From contig NW_024037056.1 in assembly GCF_015706575.1 (NCBI RefSeq), forward strand, positions 496,001 to 560,000: a DNA stretch of 64,000 nucleotides, read 5' to 3'. Position numbers and translations under genes: made by a program. Below are positions 1-12,900 of the stretch, piece by piece. The notes under the pieces are model-generated. The model was given only the letters and a program-made list of their open reading frames with translations, had not been told where the DNA came from and made no database searches. How positions within the stretch are numbered: position 1 is the first letter of the stretch; each line of letters begins with the position of its first letter. This DNA is from Patiria miniata (lineage: Eukaryota > Echinodermata > Asteroidea > Valvatida > Asterinidae).

Positions 1-54
1 CTGGTAGTAGTTATTCCACGTTAATTCATCAGGTGTACCTGAAAAATGCAGCGA

Positions 55-480
55 GATGTGCGTGTACCATGGCGTGATGTATAGCCTTACTCGACGTCAT
101 GTGTGTGTATCGCTGCGTGGTGTCTGTCCTGACCCGGCGTGATGTGTGTGTATCATGGCGTGATATTTGTCCTTATACCCGGCGTGATGTGTGAGTATCG
201 CGGCGTGATGTGTGCCCTTTCCCGGCGTGATGTGTGTGTATCGCGGCGTGATGTCTGTCCTTACCCGGCGTGATGTGTGTGTATCGCCTTATCGCGGTGT
301 GATGTCTGTCCTTACCCAGCGTGATGTGTGTGTATCGCGGCGTGATGTCTGTCCTTACCCGTCGTGATGTGTGTGTATCGTGGCGTGATGTCTGTCCTTA
401 CTTACCCGGCGTGATGTGTGTGTATCACGGCGTGATGTGTGTCCTTTCCCGGCGTGATGTGTGTGTATCGTGACGTAATG
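55..480 (+). repeat. Minisatellite array, left arm of inverted array pair
   Basis: Tandem array of a ~43-bp unit made of two related halves, CGGCGTGATGTGTGTGTATCG and CGGCGTGATGTCTGTCCTTACC-like (each about 21-22 bp). Copies vary by substitutions and small indels. The same unit recurs in reverse orientation at 758-1372. Confidence 0.9.
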
Positions 481-757
481 TCTTTAAACAAAAATATAGT
501 ATAAGTTTGTCACATTTATCTCAATATTTTTTCAAATGATTTTTGCAACATAATTATTTACAAGTAATTTGTACATGAAATGTTATTATTTAGAAATAAT
601 TTGTCAGCTTAATTCCATTATTTATTATAGCCAATAAAAAGTCGTTTAAAATGCTAGCATAAACATATTTTGATGTGTAAATAATCCTTAGTCTTACAAA
701 TAATTAGCTCAATCATCATTTTATACAAAAAATATTAATCATTTCTTGTGAAATATA

Positions 758-1372
758 CCAACCACGCTGCGGTACACACACCCACGCCGGGTAAGGACAC
801 ACATCACGCCGCGATACACACACATCACGCCGGGTAAGGACAGACATCACACCGCGAAACACACACATCAAGCCGGGTATCAGGACAAACATCACGCCGC
901 GATACTCACACATCACGCTGGGTAAGGACATACATTACGCCGCGATACACACACATCACGCCGGGTAAGGACACACGTCACGCCGCGATACACACACATC
1001 ACGCCGGGTAAGGACACACATCACGCCGAGATACACACATCACGCGTCACGCCGGGTAAGGACAAACATCACTCCGCGATGGACAAACATCACGCCGCGA
1101 TACACACACATCACGCCGTGAAACACCCACATCACGTAAGGACACACATCACGCCGCGAAACACACACATCACGCCGTCAAGGACAAACATCACGCCGCG
1201 ATAGACACACATCACGCCGGGTAAGGACAAACATCACGCCGTGATACACACACATCACGCCGGGTAAGGACACACATCACGCCACGAAACACACACATCA
1301 CCCCGGATATAAGGACAAACATCACGCCGCGATACGAACACATCACGTCGGGTAAGAACAAACATCACGCCT
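758..1372 (-). repeat. Minisatellite array, right arm of inverted array pair
   Basis: Tandem array of the reverse complement of the unit at 55-480 (CACGCCGGGTAAGGACA alternating with CACGCCGCGATACACACA). The ~277-bp AT-rich spacer at 481-757 is not repetitive. Together the two arms have the layout of a foldback element. Confidence 0.9.
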
Positions 1373-1393
1373 TATAGGTGACCTTTTATAGTA

Positions 1394-1558
1394 TACAAAT
1401 AATGAATGTTTGTGAGTGCAATAGTAAGAATAATTTCATGAGGTGACAGATGAAATGTTCCATTCCACTCGGCTTCGCCTCGTGGAATGGAACATTTCAT
1501 CTGCCACCGAATGAAATTATTCTTTCTATTGCACGAACGTGAAACATTCATTATTTGT
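1394..1558. repeat. Long imperfect palindrome (hairpin-forming)
   Basis: Arms of about 75 bp face each other around a short centre. The inner 22 bp are perfect (1447-1468 against 1482-1503) with a 13-base loop containing GGCTTCGCC. Pairing continues outward with few mismatches to CAAATAATGAATG near 1395 and CATTCATTATTTG near 1557. It looks like a palindromic MITE-type element. Confidence 0.85.
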
Positions 1559-1562
1559 TTTT

Positions 1563-1982
1563 TATAACACCTGAATAAATCCTTGTCATCTGATGGGTTG
1601 ACTTTTAATAGCCAATTTATTCAAGTTAAAAATTCTTTACAAGTTTGACAAGTTCAGAGTTATCATATTTAATTTATGCAAACTGTTCAATAGGTTGAGA
1701 ACAATCATATTCAAGTTATCTCAATTTAAATCTTTTCCATAACTTTAAAACTTAAACAGTTCAATAAGTCCAGAACTTTTATTGCCAATTTAAACACCAC
1801 AGCGCCACCTTTGGCAACATGTGCAGTGACAGTGCAATGGTACTTCTAATCACAGTGCAATAGTACTTCCATTGCACTGTGCGCTGCGCGCCACGCGCGC
1901 GCCGTGCATTGGTACGAATAATTCAATGACACGTGATCAACGATCCACCAATCAGATGACGGGGATTTATTCAGGTGTTGTT
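1563..1982. mobile_element. Small inverted-repeat element (MITE-like)
   Basis: Ends are inverted copies of a ~30-bp sequence: AACACCTGAATAAATCC at 1566 and GGATTTATTCAGGTGTT at 1964-1980, followed inward by GTCATCTGAT and its complement. It lies directly after the long palindrome. No coding capacity. Confidence 0.65.
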
Positions 1983-3967
1983 AAAACACGATAACTTGCC
2001 GATGTTTTTGTGTACCGCTGGTTATCAGTATCCGTCTGTATTACAATGCGCAACAGGGATTTCTTTTATGTCCACTTTTGACCAACGTGAGACTTAAGTT
2101 TAGCACGCATGTGCACCGTGCATCACGAATTTAACACTGCTTAACAAAATGTTCCTGATCGAACTTCCTCAAAATGAATCTTGTGCCAAGAGTTCGAATA
2201 TGACGTCAAGAGTTCGAGTATGACGTCAGGCAACGGTGCCGCCATGTCGTTCACTGACCTGGCGTTCGGGGAACTTTAACTTTAATTATGACGACTATAA
2301 GCAGAATTTTGAATATTTGAAACTGTATGGAACTTTACAATTCGAATCAGGAACTGTAATTATAGCAGGTGAAACTTAGACTACTAGGAACTTAACTAAA
2401 CTTTACTTTATAAACTTAGAGCTTAAAGTTGTACCTTGTAGAGATTGAATCTAATTCATCATATTATGACACTAGCTTTGTGAGCTCAAATTGATATTGA
2501 TGTCATGAGCATGAAATATTGTAAAGTCTTTCTGAAAGAACAAGTTTTGGATCAAGTACAATTTGACTCCTGTTTTCATTCTGTTTGTCTTCGTTGCCTT
2601 GGCGTCCTAAATAATAATTTGAGCGGACCAGTCAGTGGCCGTATAATGCACACAGCCCTGTTTGACCTCAGCTTCTTGTCCCGAGGTCACACACGCATGG
2701 CCCAAAAGCCTTCGCGAGATTTTACGAGACTGTGTTCGAGACTGTGTTCGCTTACCCTTGTAATATTGCATACAAATTATTCATGCATGAGTGGAACACC
2801 CTCCTGGTTTTTGAATAATTTAAAATTTTGGTAATGCTGTTGTTGATTTTTTTCATTATTTTCCCCAAAACAATGAACGCGTAACTCTTGAAGAAGTTCC
2901 TCCTGTAGAATAACCGCATTTATCCGAGATCCTTGTTTGAAGGAAAAAAATCCCAGGCTCGAGCGATTTCTTTATTTTTTTTGTGTTGTGTTTTATTTCA
3001 AACAGTTTCTTTTCGGGTTTTTTTCAAAGCGCCCTTTCCGATGAATCATTTGTTTCCGCTTTGATTCACAAAATAAATCACAATGATGTTTCTAAAGAAA
3101 ACTTAACAAAATACATTCCGTGGTAATCTTCTTGACATGCATTATTTATCATCGCTTAATATAGGAAAATTAATACAATGTACCTTACTTATTAAGTTAA
3201 GCAAACTAACATTTAGCTGAACCCCAAAATCCGTATACCAGAATTTCTTTGAGAAGAAAGTATGCTGAAGCGTTGATTTGAATATTAAAATGTCTGCCAG
3301 TAATAATTTGTCTGTTTACCCAGCTTGGAACGATGTACGCATGCGCTCCTATTTCATTTAACTAAGGCAACTCAAAAATAATTGGAATTCTTAAAAACTA
3401 ATCGTTAATTCGGCGTCTAGCTGTGACCTGACTGTAAGATAATTTAATGGAAGTTGTTGAACCAAATTTTTTTTACTAAACTGTGTAATTATTCACTTTT
3501 TTAATATTTAAGTGCAAATAAAAAAATCCATCAAGAATTTGTAATCGTAACATTATTGTCCACGACTATTGAAATTAATGGATGTTTGATATTTGGATTC
3601 CAAAGACATGCAACAATGAGAAAAAATAAATGCAAATTATTACTAAGCAAATCTAGATTTATTTCAGTATCTAGTATAGCATATTGTGTGCGGAATTTGG
3701 ATGGCCATGGAGCATATTTAACTGCCTAGTATGTCGATGTAGCTACTTGGGTATAGATGCATTGCATCTGACGTCACATCTGAGGGCAGTGCCTTTGTTC
3801 CTTCATGTTTGTCATGAGTACATGTTGACACTTTGTATTTTTATTATTTTTTATTTCAACAACAAAAGACTCCCTCAGAGTTGGCCTCAGTGCAGGCTCT
3901 AATGTCTATTGATTGATGCTATTTTGATTAATAAGTAATTGGCTCTGTTTGCCCTCTTGGCGGCGCT
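1983..3967. other. Non-coding stretch downstream of annexin A
   Basis: No gene was recognised. A short duplication (AAGAGTTCGAATATGACGTC, then a near copy) lies near 2188-2227. Minus-strand polyadenylation hexamers suitable for gene A appear near 3840-3845 and 3658-3663. The rest is ordinary AT-rich sequence. Confidence 0.5.
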
Positions 3968-6900
3968 CTAATCCTCATCCGCCTTGACCAGAGCAACGAG
4001 CAGTTTGGCGTAATCCCCAGAGCAGTCGGCCTCGATGAAGCTTTTCAGGCCCACGCCGTACTTCAGGAAGAAGGCAATCCTGATGCTCTTCATGTCGATC
4101 TTCAAAGAGAACACAGAGGATATTATTGGAGGTGTATTGCTTCATTTGGTTGAAGTTGAACTGGGTGTGTTGTTTATTCCTGCATGTGTTGAGTCAAGAG
4201 AGCCCTCACGTTGGACAGGTCAAACTTTGACCCTGGATATGCACGCACGTGAGTTGACATTTTGCTCTTTGATTTCACTGGTTTTAAATAACAGAACCTG
4301 CGTGCTCTTTGCAAGCACTGTATAAGCCTTTGTGCTGATGACGTCACGCTTTGTTTACATGTGTGCTTTCTTATGGGAGCCTGGTGGGAACAATTTGTAG
4401 CCCCATAGAAAAGTGCACATGTATTTTTTTTTTGTAAACAAAGTGTGACGACATCGGTACAGAGGCTGATTGAGGACAGTATGTTATATTAACTGAAATA
4501 CTTTAAGTTTTAATGAGTAAGGCGAAGTTAAAAAAACAACATGTTTCTCGTCCCCGCCCGCTTCCTTTTTGGAGGCTGCCTTGATTTTTTAATTATTTTT
4601 TATTTTGAAAAATGCAGTAAAAAAACCGAAAAAGTCCACAAATTCATCGGAAAATAAATACTTGCGAATATGTGACAAACACAACTCTAAATGACACTGT
4701 AAATATGTTCAGCTTTCTTGTCCAACTTGTCTTTCATTTTCAAAGTGTCTTTGAACAGTGGAAACACCAACGGTTGCAGGAAATTTTAAAATTGCGACCA
4801 TCTTGAAAAAGATAAAAAATAAAAAGCCCCTCTTCCTCCTTTTTTTCAAAAACCCGGACGAGAAACATGTTTTTTTTTATTCGGCCTTACATGGACTGGC
4901 TAGGTTCTTTGCTAGTCTTTGCTAGGCTTCTAACCAAGGGCGGATGAGAACACAATTTTTTTGGGGGGCCAACATTTTTTTTGGATTCTAGATGCTCTAT
5001 GGTGCGATCTGAGGCAATTTCTGACCACTTTAACCAATGTTTTTTTTAAGGAAAAGATGGTGGTGTACTCATTGCCGGCCTTTATTGCGATGTCACATAA
5101 AAAAAAAAAATTGCTTTCGTTTTGGGGGGGGGGGGGCATGGCCCCCTTTGGCCCCCCCCCCTGGATCCGCCCTTGGTACTAACATACAATACAAGAAAAT
5201 AGACTGGCACCTGAAACAATCAGTCCAACACCCTTATAGGGAATGCATCAATCAACTGAAGGGTCAATCTTTTTAAAAAGTTGGACATGCACCAGTCTAG
5301 TCTTAGGCTTCAAATTGAAATCACTTTGCATCACTCTCAGGCGCAAAGTTTTGAAGAAAGGTCTTCTTGGCTGATGACATACTGAGGACCTTGTCTTTGC
5401 CCCATGAAAAGTTTGGGAATTTTGTCTGCTAAATTGTGGGTAAAGTTGGTCAGATTTTGTTTTGCATGTTTTTCTGGGAAAGAATTCCATACATGGACAT
5501 TACCAATTTTACCCTGCAGTGACCTATCAGCCTTCAGAAAGTGACAATATGTCCTAAAAAGTCAAATTTAGCAGGGAATATATTGAAGGATTTACAGAGA
5601 CAACACGGTATCATGGTTTGTGCACACGGTGTCAAGTGTTGTCCAGTTATACTATTTTTTCCTTTCTCTGCTCTCAAGGTCCCATTCTGAGCCTTCCTCG
5701 TGATGCAAAATAATTTTGAAAACCATTAGCAGCCTTGTTTTCAGATAGGCGTTTTTGCAACTCTTGACAATGAGCCATTATGGAATCTCCCACTAAAAAA
5801 TGTCAGGTAAGGCCAAAAAAAAAAGTCTCCGGTTTCTGGTATGGAGCTTGTCCAAAAAGTGGTGCGGCGACGCGGCTTTTTTTTTTTTTACCTGACTGTT
5901 TTGCTTCAGATGTCGGCTGATGACTGCAAATGGTGCCCGACTAAACTTAGTGAAAATATATGGGAATCCAGAGAGGCCACATAAAGCTTATTCTCGATCA
6001 TAACCCCATCTAAAAAAAACGTTAAAATTGTGCAGCAGCAGGATTCCAGTCAAACCAGTGAGTTTGGCGGTTTTGAGACATCATCTTGTATTGAAAAAAA
6101 ATTTTTTTTCATTTTGCCGACGCGCATGGCTACGGCAACGCGCGCGCATACCAGAAATCGGAGACTTTTTGTTTTGGCCTAATTCATCATATTGGGATAA
6201 GACGCTCTACATAATGTTCCAGGGGGGCCGCCATCTTGGATTTGTTAAACAGTGAAGATTACATTGACCATTATAGTCATAATGGGGGCAGAGAAATTAT
6301 AAGAAGCTTGCAGATAGACCTACCGTGTTTTTAAACCTCACTGGTTTAGATTCACCTCATAAGGTGTACATATAAACATTTGTCCACGTTGTTATGTCCA
6401 GTTTTGTTTAATTAATTGAACGAACTGAGTTGTGTTTCGGCACATTACCTCAGAGCGTGTGACAATACATCTGATGAGACGTTCATCGTCTGTCCCGGCG
6501 CCTTTCATCGAGTCGTACATGCGGTCTGCAAAGAACTCGGCACAGCTCTTTGCGCGGGAAACTGAAATAAAACAAACACATAAATCACCGATTTTGTTTT
6601 TTATTGGAATACACTTTTGTTTATCATACCACACGTTAACAACAAACGAGTAATTAAAAAAAAATCTCGGTGCATAAGATGTCGCCGTGAGTTTAAGTTG
6701 CCTCCCTGAAGCAAGCACTAGGTGGCGCTCTAACTGTTTCAGATTACGCGACTTATTTAACGTACCAATGGCCAGGTATCCTTCCTGTAGGTTCCCGCTG
6801 GTCTCACTCCTAATGGACTCCTCGATGTCGCAGTCGGCAATCTGAATCAAAATGAAAGTAATATGTGCTCCTAGATCAAGATCCCGCACAGACTTCCTTT

Positions 6901-9900
6901 ACAGCCTTCGGCAATAATATTCCTTGTTTTATTTGCTTACAAATACATACTTCACAGGGTGAGTCGAGAAAGAAAGTGACCGAATTTGAAAAATATTTTT
7001 ATAAATTTGGCTTGCTCCATTTCATGAAAAACATAGGGTTAAGTACATTTTATTGAATTTTAACTGTGAACATTTCACGTCATTTGCATGTTATTCCAAA
7101 GTTATGTCTATTTCAATAAAAAAGGATCACAAAACGCGGCTGTCCACCACTGAAAATTTACCGCACTACGAACTGATGAATACCCATTGATTACAATGAA
7201 ACATGGACGTTTTCCCACCTCCATGAATGAACGAAAACTTGCAAAGGAAAACAATCAAAAATTGCCATCAATATTTCAGAAAAAGAGTTGACAAGTTGTT
7301 CCTCTTTATTGAAAACACAAAATCTGACAGTAGTTTTTTGTTTTTCAATCCTGATTTTAATGATTAAAATCTCATTAATTTGAATGCTTGTATGTAATCT
7401 GTTATTCTCACTAAGCTCACAGCTTCCAATGGCATTTCATGGACAGCTATAATAATAGGTTCTTTTAGTAAAACATGCATAACTTCTGAAGGTATCGATC
7501 AATTTCAGTAATTTTTTTTTTCAGATGAGTGAAAGAACATGCTCTTGTAAGACATACTTCATTGGTGAATCAATTTTGATTGCTTTTTAAGAAAAGAAAT
7601 CTTTAATCTGGGTCACTTTCTTTTTGACTCACCCTGTACAAAAAAGATACTTCCCAGGGGTGTGAAATCTCAGCTTTAAAGCTGATTTCAGCTTTTTTTT
7701 GTTTTGGATTTCAGCTTTTTCCCTCACTTGCTGTGTACAAAAGTACATGTATCGGAGATTTCCAAAGTTCAGCTTTTTTTACACATTTTTCAGCTGTTTT
7801 CAGCTATTCTTATCAGTGGTCACTCACACCCCTGACTTCCGTAATTTTCCATACCTCTTTGTACTGCTTGAAGGTTTCCTTCAACTGCTCGAAGTTCCTG
7901 GTGGCCAGGATGCGGTTGAATGTGCTCTCATCTGTACCCCAACGATCCTCACCGGCCTGTGCAAACACATTGACAACATTACAGTACAAAAATACAGACC
8001 ACTTGCAACTGACGTCATATCTGAGGGCAGATCTTGCTCCTCTATGATACGTATCAATATAGAGTGTAATGTACTTTCATTGTCACTGAGTTGAAATAAA
8101 AACTGCCCCTAGAGAGGGCGCATAGTGATGCACAACGTGTATAGAAATGACGACGCAACATGTCTTTACTCAATGGACCATAACACACCCATGTCTTTTA
8201 AGATCACACTAGGGTGTTTTGGAGGTTTGTAGGATGTCCGAAGTATTGATTAGTCGTGCAATGTTACAAGACCTTGAACTTCATTTCACAGAAAATAAAA
8301 AGAATGCTACATCGGTCTCCTGCAATTCCATTAATGAAGAATTAAAAGATTAAAAGGGGGGATGGCAAACATAACAAGGGGTTTATGAGATGTCACCTAC
8401 ATCGAGGAGTTCTTGGGCATCCTCCTTGGCTTTGTCTTCATCCACCTCGTCACTTTCATCGCGTGCACACTGACAACAGAAAAAGGCGACCGATATCACT
8501 ATCATGCACTCGATATTATGGAAACTTGGCCTATTTTGTAAGGTCGTTGTCACAACAGCACGGTATGGGGTTCAAACGGACCTGTATCTTATTCCTCCAT
8601 GGTTCAAGAATGCTCCGAAACAAAAGCGATCCAGGTCGAAGCAAATGGAATTTGGTATCGGCAGTAATTTCGACGTTGCCACTTCTCACAGTTTCAAACG
8701 TGGAAATTGTCATTGACTAAATTTAAAAGCGATTCGTTTTTGTTGAACTTCAAGAAAATTATTTATGGTTTTGTAGAAATGTGCGTTTTAAATAGCTACC
8801 ACACGCAAATAAATTCAGTAAATTAAAATAAAATGTGGTGGTTATACCGCATAGATTGCCAGCATGAGGTGTTTGAAATCTCCAGATGTCTCGTTGTAAA
8901 GATCCTCTCCGAGATCGCGATCATAAACTTGAAAAAGTGGGGAAAATCACCAAGAAAATAACAATTCATTACGGAGAAACAATTGATATGTGGCATAGCT
9001 TGCCCAAATCTGACTCTGTTTGTAGGCTAGTCTGGTTCCCAGACCAAATATTCTGACTATTTCTGATGAGTCTAGTCAGGTAGCCGTCAGTGTCACATGG
9101 CCAAAACGACAGGAATTCTGTTCGAAAATGTCCGAAGTTTGCCGAATGCAATTCATCGACACTCTCGGATAGCGCCCGGGTATTTCCGTGTATATATAGA
9201 GGTTTTATTTACCTCCCATGCCAATTCAAGTATAAAAAAATGAGTTGATAATTGAAATTCATTGCTTGCATTAAAAAAATGAAATTTAATTTCAAACGCT
9301 TTGCTGCGTCATGTACCATGACGACGGTTACCTTTTTCTAAAACGCGGCATCGTCTCCATTTCGGCTTCGCCTGCTATTTGGGTGTCTAACTTTGAAGAT
9401 TCAAGCTGAACATTAATCAACTTTTTAAAAAGAAAAATCTAACTGTATGATGAAACAAGCGATTTTCGATTTTTTTTTATATGATCAGTTCGATTTTTTT
9501 TTATATGATCAGAATTTTGTGACATCAAACCTGAAACAAAACCGAGCTTTGAGAAAGGGGCCATCATGTTTTATTTTTAGCTGTGAGGGCTACCTGACCG
9601 AAGACTCGTCAGAAATAATAGTCAGAATCTTTTGGTCGGGGAACCAGACTATTATGTAGGCTTAGTATTTTCTTCATAAACTGTTCACAGTAAAAAATGT
9701 TGTTGGTAAGAGTTCAAAGTTCAAAAGCTTTTGTATACTGAGACGAGCTGGGAAATGGCCCATACTTGAATTTCGATACTTTGGAAATGCAGAGACGGAA
9801 ATATTGGCCTTGTCAACGGTCGCGATACTGTGTATGAAAGGGACGTCAGGAAAAGTCAAATATAACGAATATTGCAATAATGAGATGAGGTTGTATTTGC

Positions 9901-12900
9901 TCACTTACTTATGTTGTAGGCCATCTTGATCGCCTCGATTTCCTACGAAGACAAAATGAAACAAACAAAGCAAAACGTTATTTCCAAATTCAGGCCGCAA
10001 CTTTACAACCCAACAAAATGTGCTGTTGAATTTCGAAGTCATTTTTTTCCCGCTCCGTCGCCCTTTTTATTTTTTGTATTTCAAAAATAGGCACATTTTG
10101 GCAGTACACTTCAACGAATCGGGTGACTGAAAACGGAACTCTTCCTAAATTCCGAAATTGTTATTTTCTTCAGTTCACAGGTACTACTCTAAAAACGCGG
10201 TACGTGTGTGTGATTTTTCCAATTTTATTGTTTTGTGTATTGTGTGAACATTGAGCACAGGCTACCTGTAACTTTACAAAACTTTGTTTGTTATTTTTGT
10301 TTGCCTGACCTCGTTCATCCTCGTGCACATGATCTCAATGATCGTCTTTTCGTCCGTGCCAGCACCCTGTAAAGTTAATGAAAACAACAATATATCAAAC
10401 ATCAAACTTATTTTGATCAGCTTACTGTACAACAATACAACACAATGCCAACAAATGTAAAAAAAATACAGGACAAACTGTATTAAGTCGTCAAAATGAA
10501 CATTATAAACATTAACGTCGAAAAGCCTGAAATATTTTCTAAATAACAAAACCTTAAAGGGCTCATGCAATGTAATTTCTGTAATTCAGTCCTTGAAAAT
10601 ACCCCTTTGTGTCCTATCTAAACTTATTTTTAATTCTCGTTTTGCCATTTCAAGGTATTTTGGTGCCTTTTTGTGTTTTTATGCTAATTCGAAATTAAAT
10701 ATTCATCAGCAAAATGTGTGATGTCATTTCAGGCAGAAACCTCACTGTTACAGCTATTTCAGCACCTAAAGTTGCCAGAAACTGAACGGTGTCTTCCTGA
10801 AAAGTCAGCAACAGCGCCCTCTGTTGTTCAGAAAAGCATGGAATTAAAAAAAAATTGAAAGCAGTGCACGATTCAATCAAATTAACCAAAATGGATGCCA
10901 AATAGTTTTCATACATGTTAGAGGAGTAGAAAGAGTAGAAAGGAAAAATTATGTCATAGACCCGTTAAGTATTCATTTTTCAGAATAACCATTGATTGGT
11001 TTTATGCTAATTCAATGATACTGACTCTCATTGCATTACGCAGTGTCTTGGCGTCGTAGACAGGCGCTGGGAGCATCACGGCTTCGACAGCATCCTCCAA
11101 ATTGCCTCTCAGCTCCCGCTTCAAGTCATCCACAAGGCTCTACAAGGTAAGACAAAGAGTCAAACATTTCGACATTTATTATCCCATATTATAACCAATG
11201 TTACTATTCTGGTACAACTTTGTCTTTGCGAAGGCCGATTTGTAAGGGTTACGTAATGCTATATTTTGGATGAAACAAGCTCAAATTACGGTTACCGGAC
11301 ATTTTGATGTTCGCAGGCAAAATCTTTTAACATCAATATCTCCTGTTTTGAAGACCGTATTTTCATGCCACTTATGGAGTTTGTTTCCCTTACGATGATC
11401 CAACTACGTGCTAAAAATCGTTTCGATATGTTCACTATTTTCGTTAAAATAGGAAAAATAGGCTTGGGTACGTCTATTTTCCAAAGCTGTAACAAATGGT
11501 GTTTGCAATATCTGTCAATCTTTTCAAGCCTCACGAATATTAATAAGGTTCCTATCCATATATAGTGTGCAGTAAAAATGTCTACGACCCCCTCTTTCAC
11601 GAGTTATTAATTAAACGTCAGCCTTTTTATGCTGCCTTCTTTTGGGCGATACCGAGACCCACGCGAGATCACGCCGAGTCTTGCAAATGCTGTTGTGGCC
11701 AAATTCGGTCGTGGTTTAGACCATGTGTTGATTTGGTCGGCACTGAGAAATCCGAATTGAAATTAACCATATGGCTATTCAATGACTCCATAATTATCAG
11801 ACCAAGGTGACAATATTGAAGATTTAGAATGCTTAAAATTTGATATTTACCTCGCCGTAGCAAGCCTTGTACTTCCAGGCGATTTGTTGGCGCTCTTCGG
11901 AAGTCCTGTCGGTAATTAACTCGATGATTGCATCCTCATCGGTGCCTTTAAAAGAAAAGGAAGAAATAACATTATTTGGGATCTGTATTTCTTCTGGATT
12001 CTTAACATTCTGCCCGAAACTTTGAGTTGAAACCATGTCGATCGTGCTTTTCATGGGAGTATGTTAAGTCGGTTTGCCTGTCGGTTTGTTTGTTGGCCCA
12101 CTTGTCAGATGTTTGTCCAAATGGTCGTTTGTTCTGGTCATGTTCTGGTCGACTACTTGCGGATTTATTCATGTATACGTTTTGACTAACGAACCGGAAG
12201 TGTGTAGTGCAGGTATACGTTGCGTTGCATTGTGGGACTGTTAAATGGGCCACGAATTGGGATTTTGTGCAGGGCAAGGTATCCCACAATGCACCACAAC
12301 GTATGCCTTCAGTGCACATTTCCGATTTGATAAATATACCAAATCCCTTCATGGCCTCTTTGAGTGTCTTGGCATCTTCCTCAGCATCGAAGTCATCTTT
12401 AGCGAAGATGGTTCCCTGTTCAAACAAGATAAATTAATTTCTTCATAATCTAAGATCGATATCTTTATTCGGTAATAAAAACAGCACATTTACCCGAAAT
12501 TCCAGTCGTCAGCACTCCAGATAGAAGTGAAATACAAGAAGTCGTTCAATGTTCTTTTCGGGGTGGGCCTGCTTTGGGATTTCATTGAATTCGACTTTTT
12601 GCACTTGATATCAGAAAAAAACAAGAATAATGAGTCAAATACGTAATCATGTGTAAAACGACACGATATCTCTGCAAGTTTCAATCGGGATACACGAGCG
12701 CATGTTCCTGCGTTTTCGGGTAAAAAGGTAGCCCGTTTGATTTCTTTGGGATAAAAAAGTAAAACACCTCACAACCTTTTAACTGCGAGAGTGAAGTCAT
12801 CATTTTAATACACTTCAAAAACAAATTGGACAAAAAATCCTTTTCAATTCATGAAGTCTGCTTCTTAATTTACAATGAGTGATACGAAGAACTCACCAGT

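Noticed and set aside
716..931. 71-codon open frame on the minus strand
   Set aside because: It reads through the minisatellite, so the protein is just the repeat unit translated.
2505..2834. 109-codon open frame on the plus strand
   Set aside because: No recognisable motif and no splice or conservation evidence; a frame this long can arise by chance.
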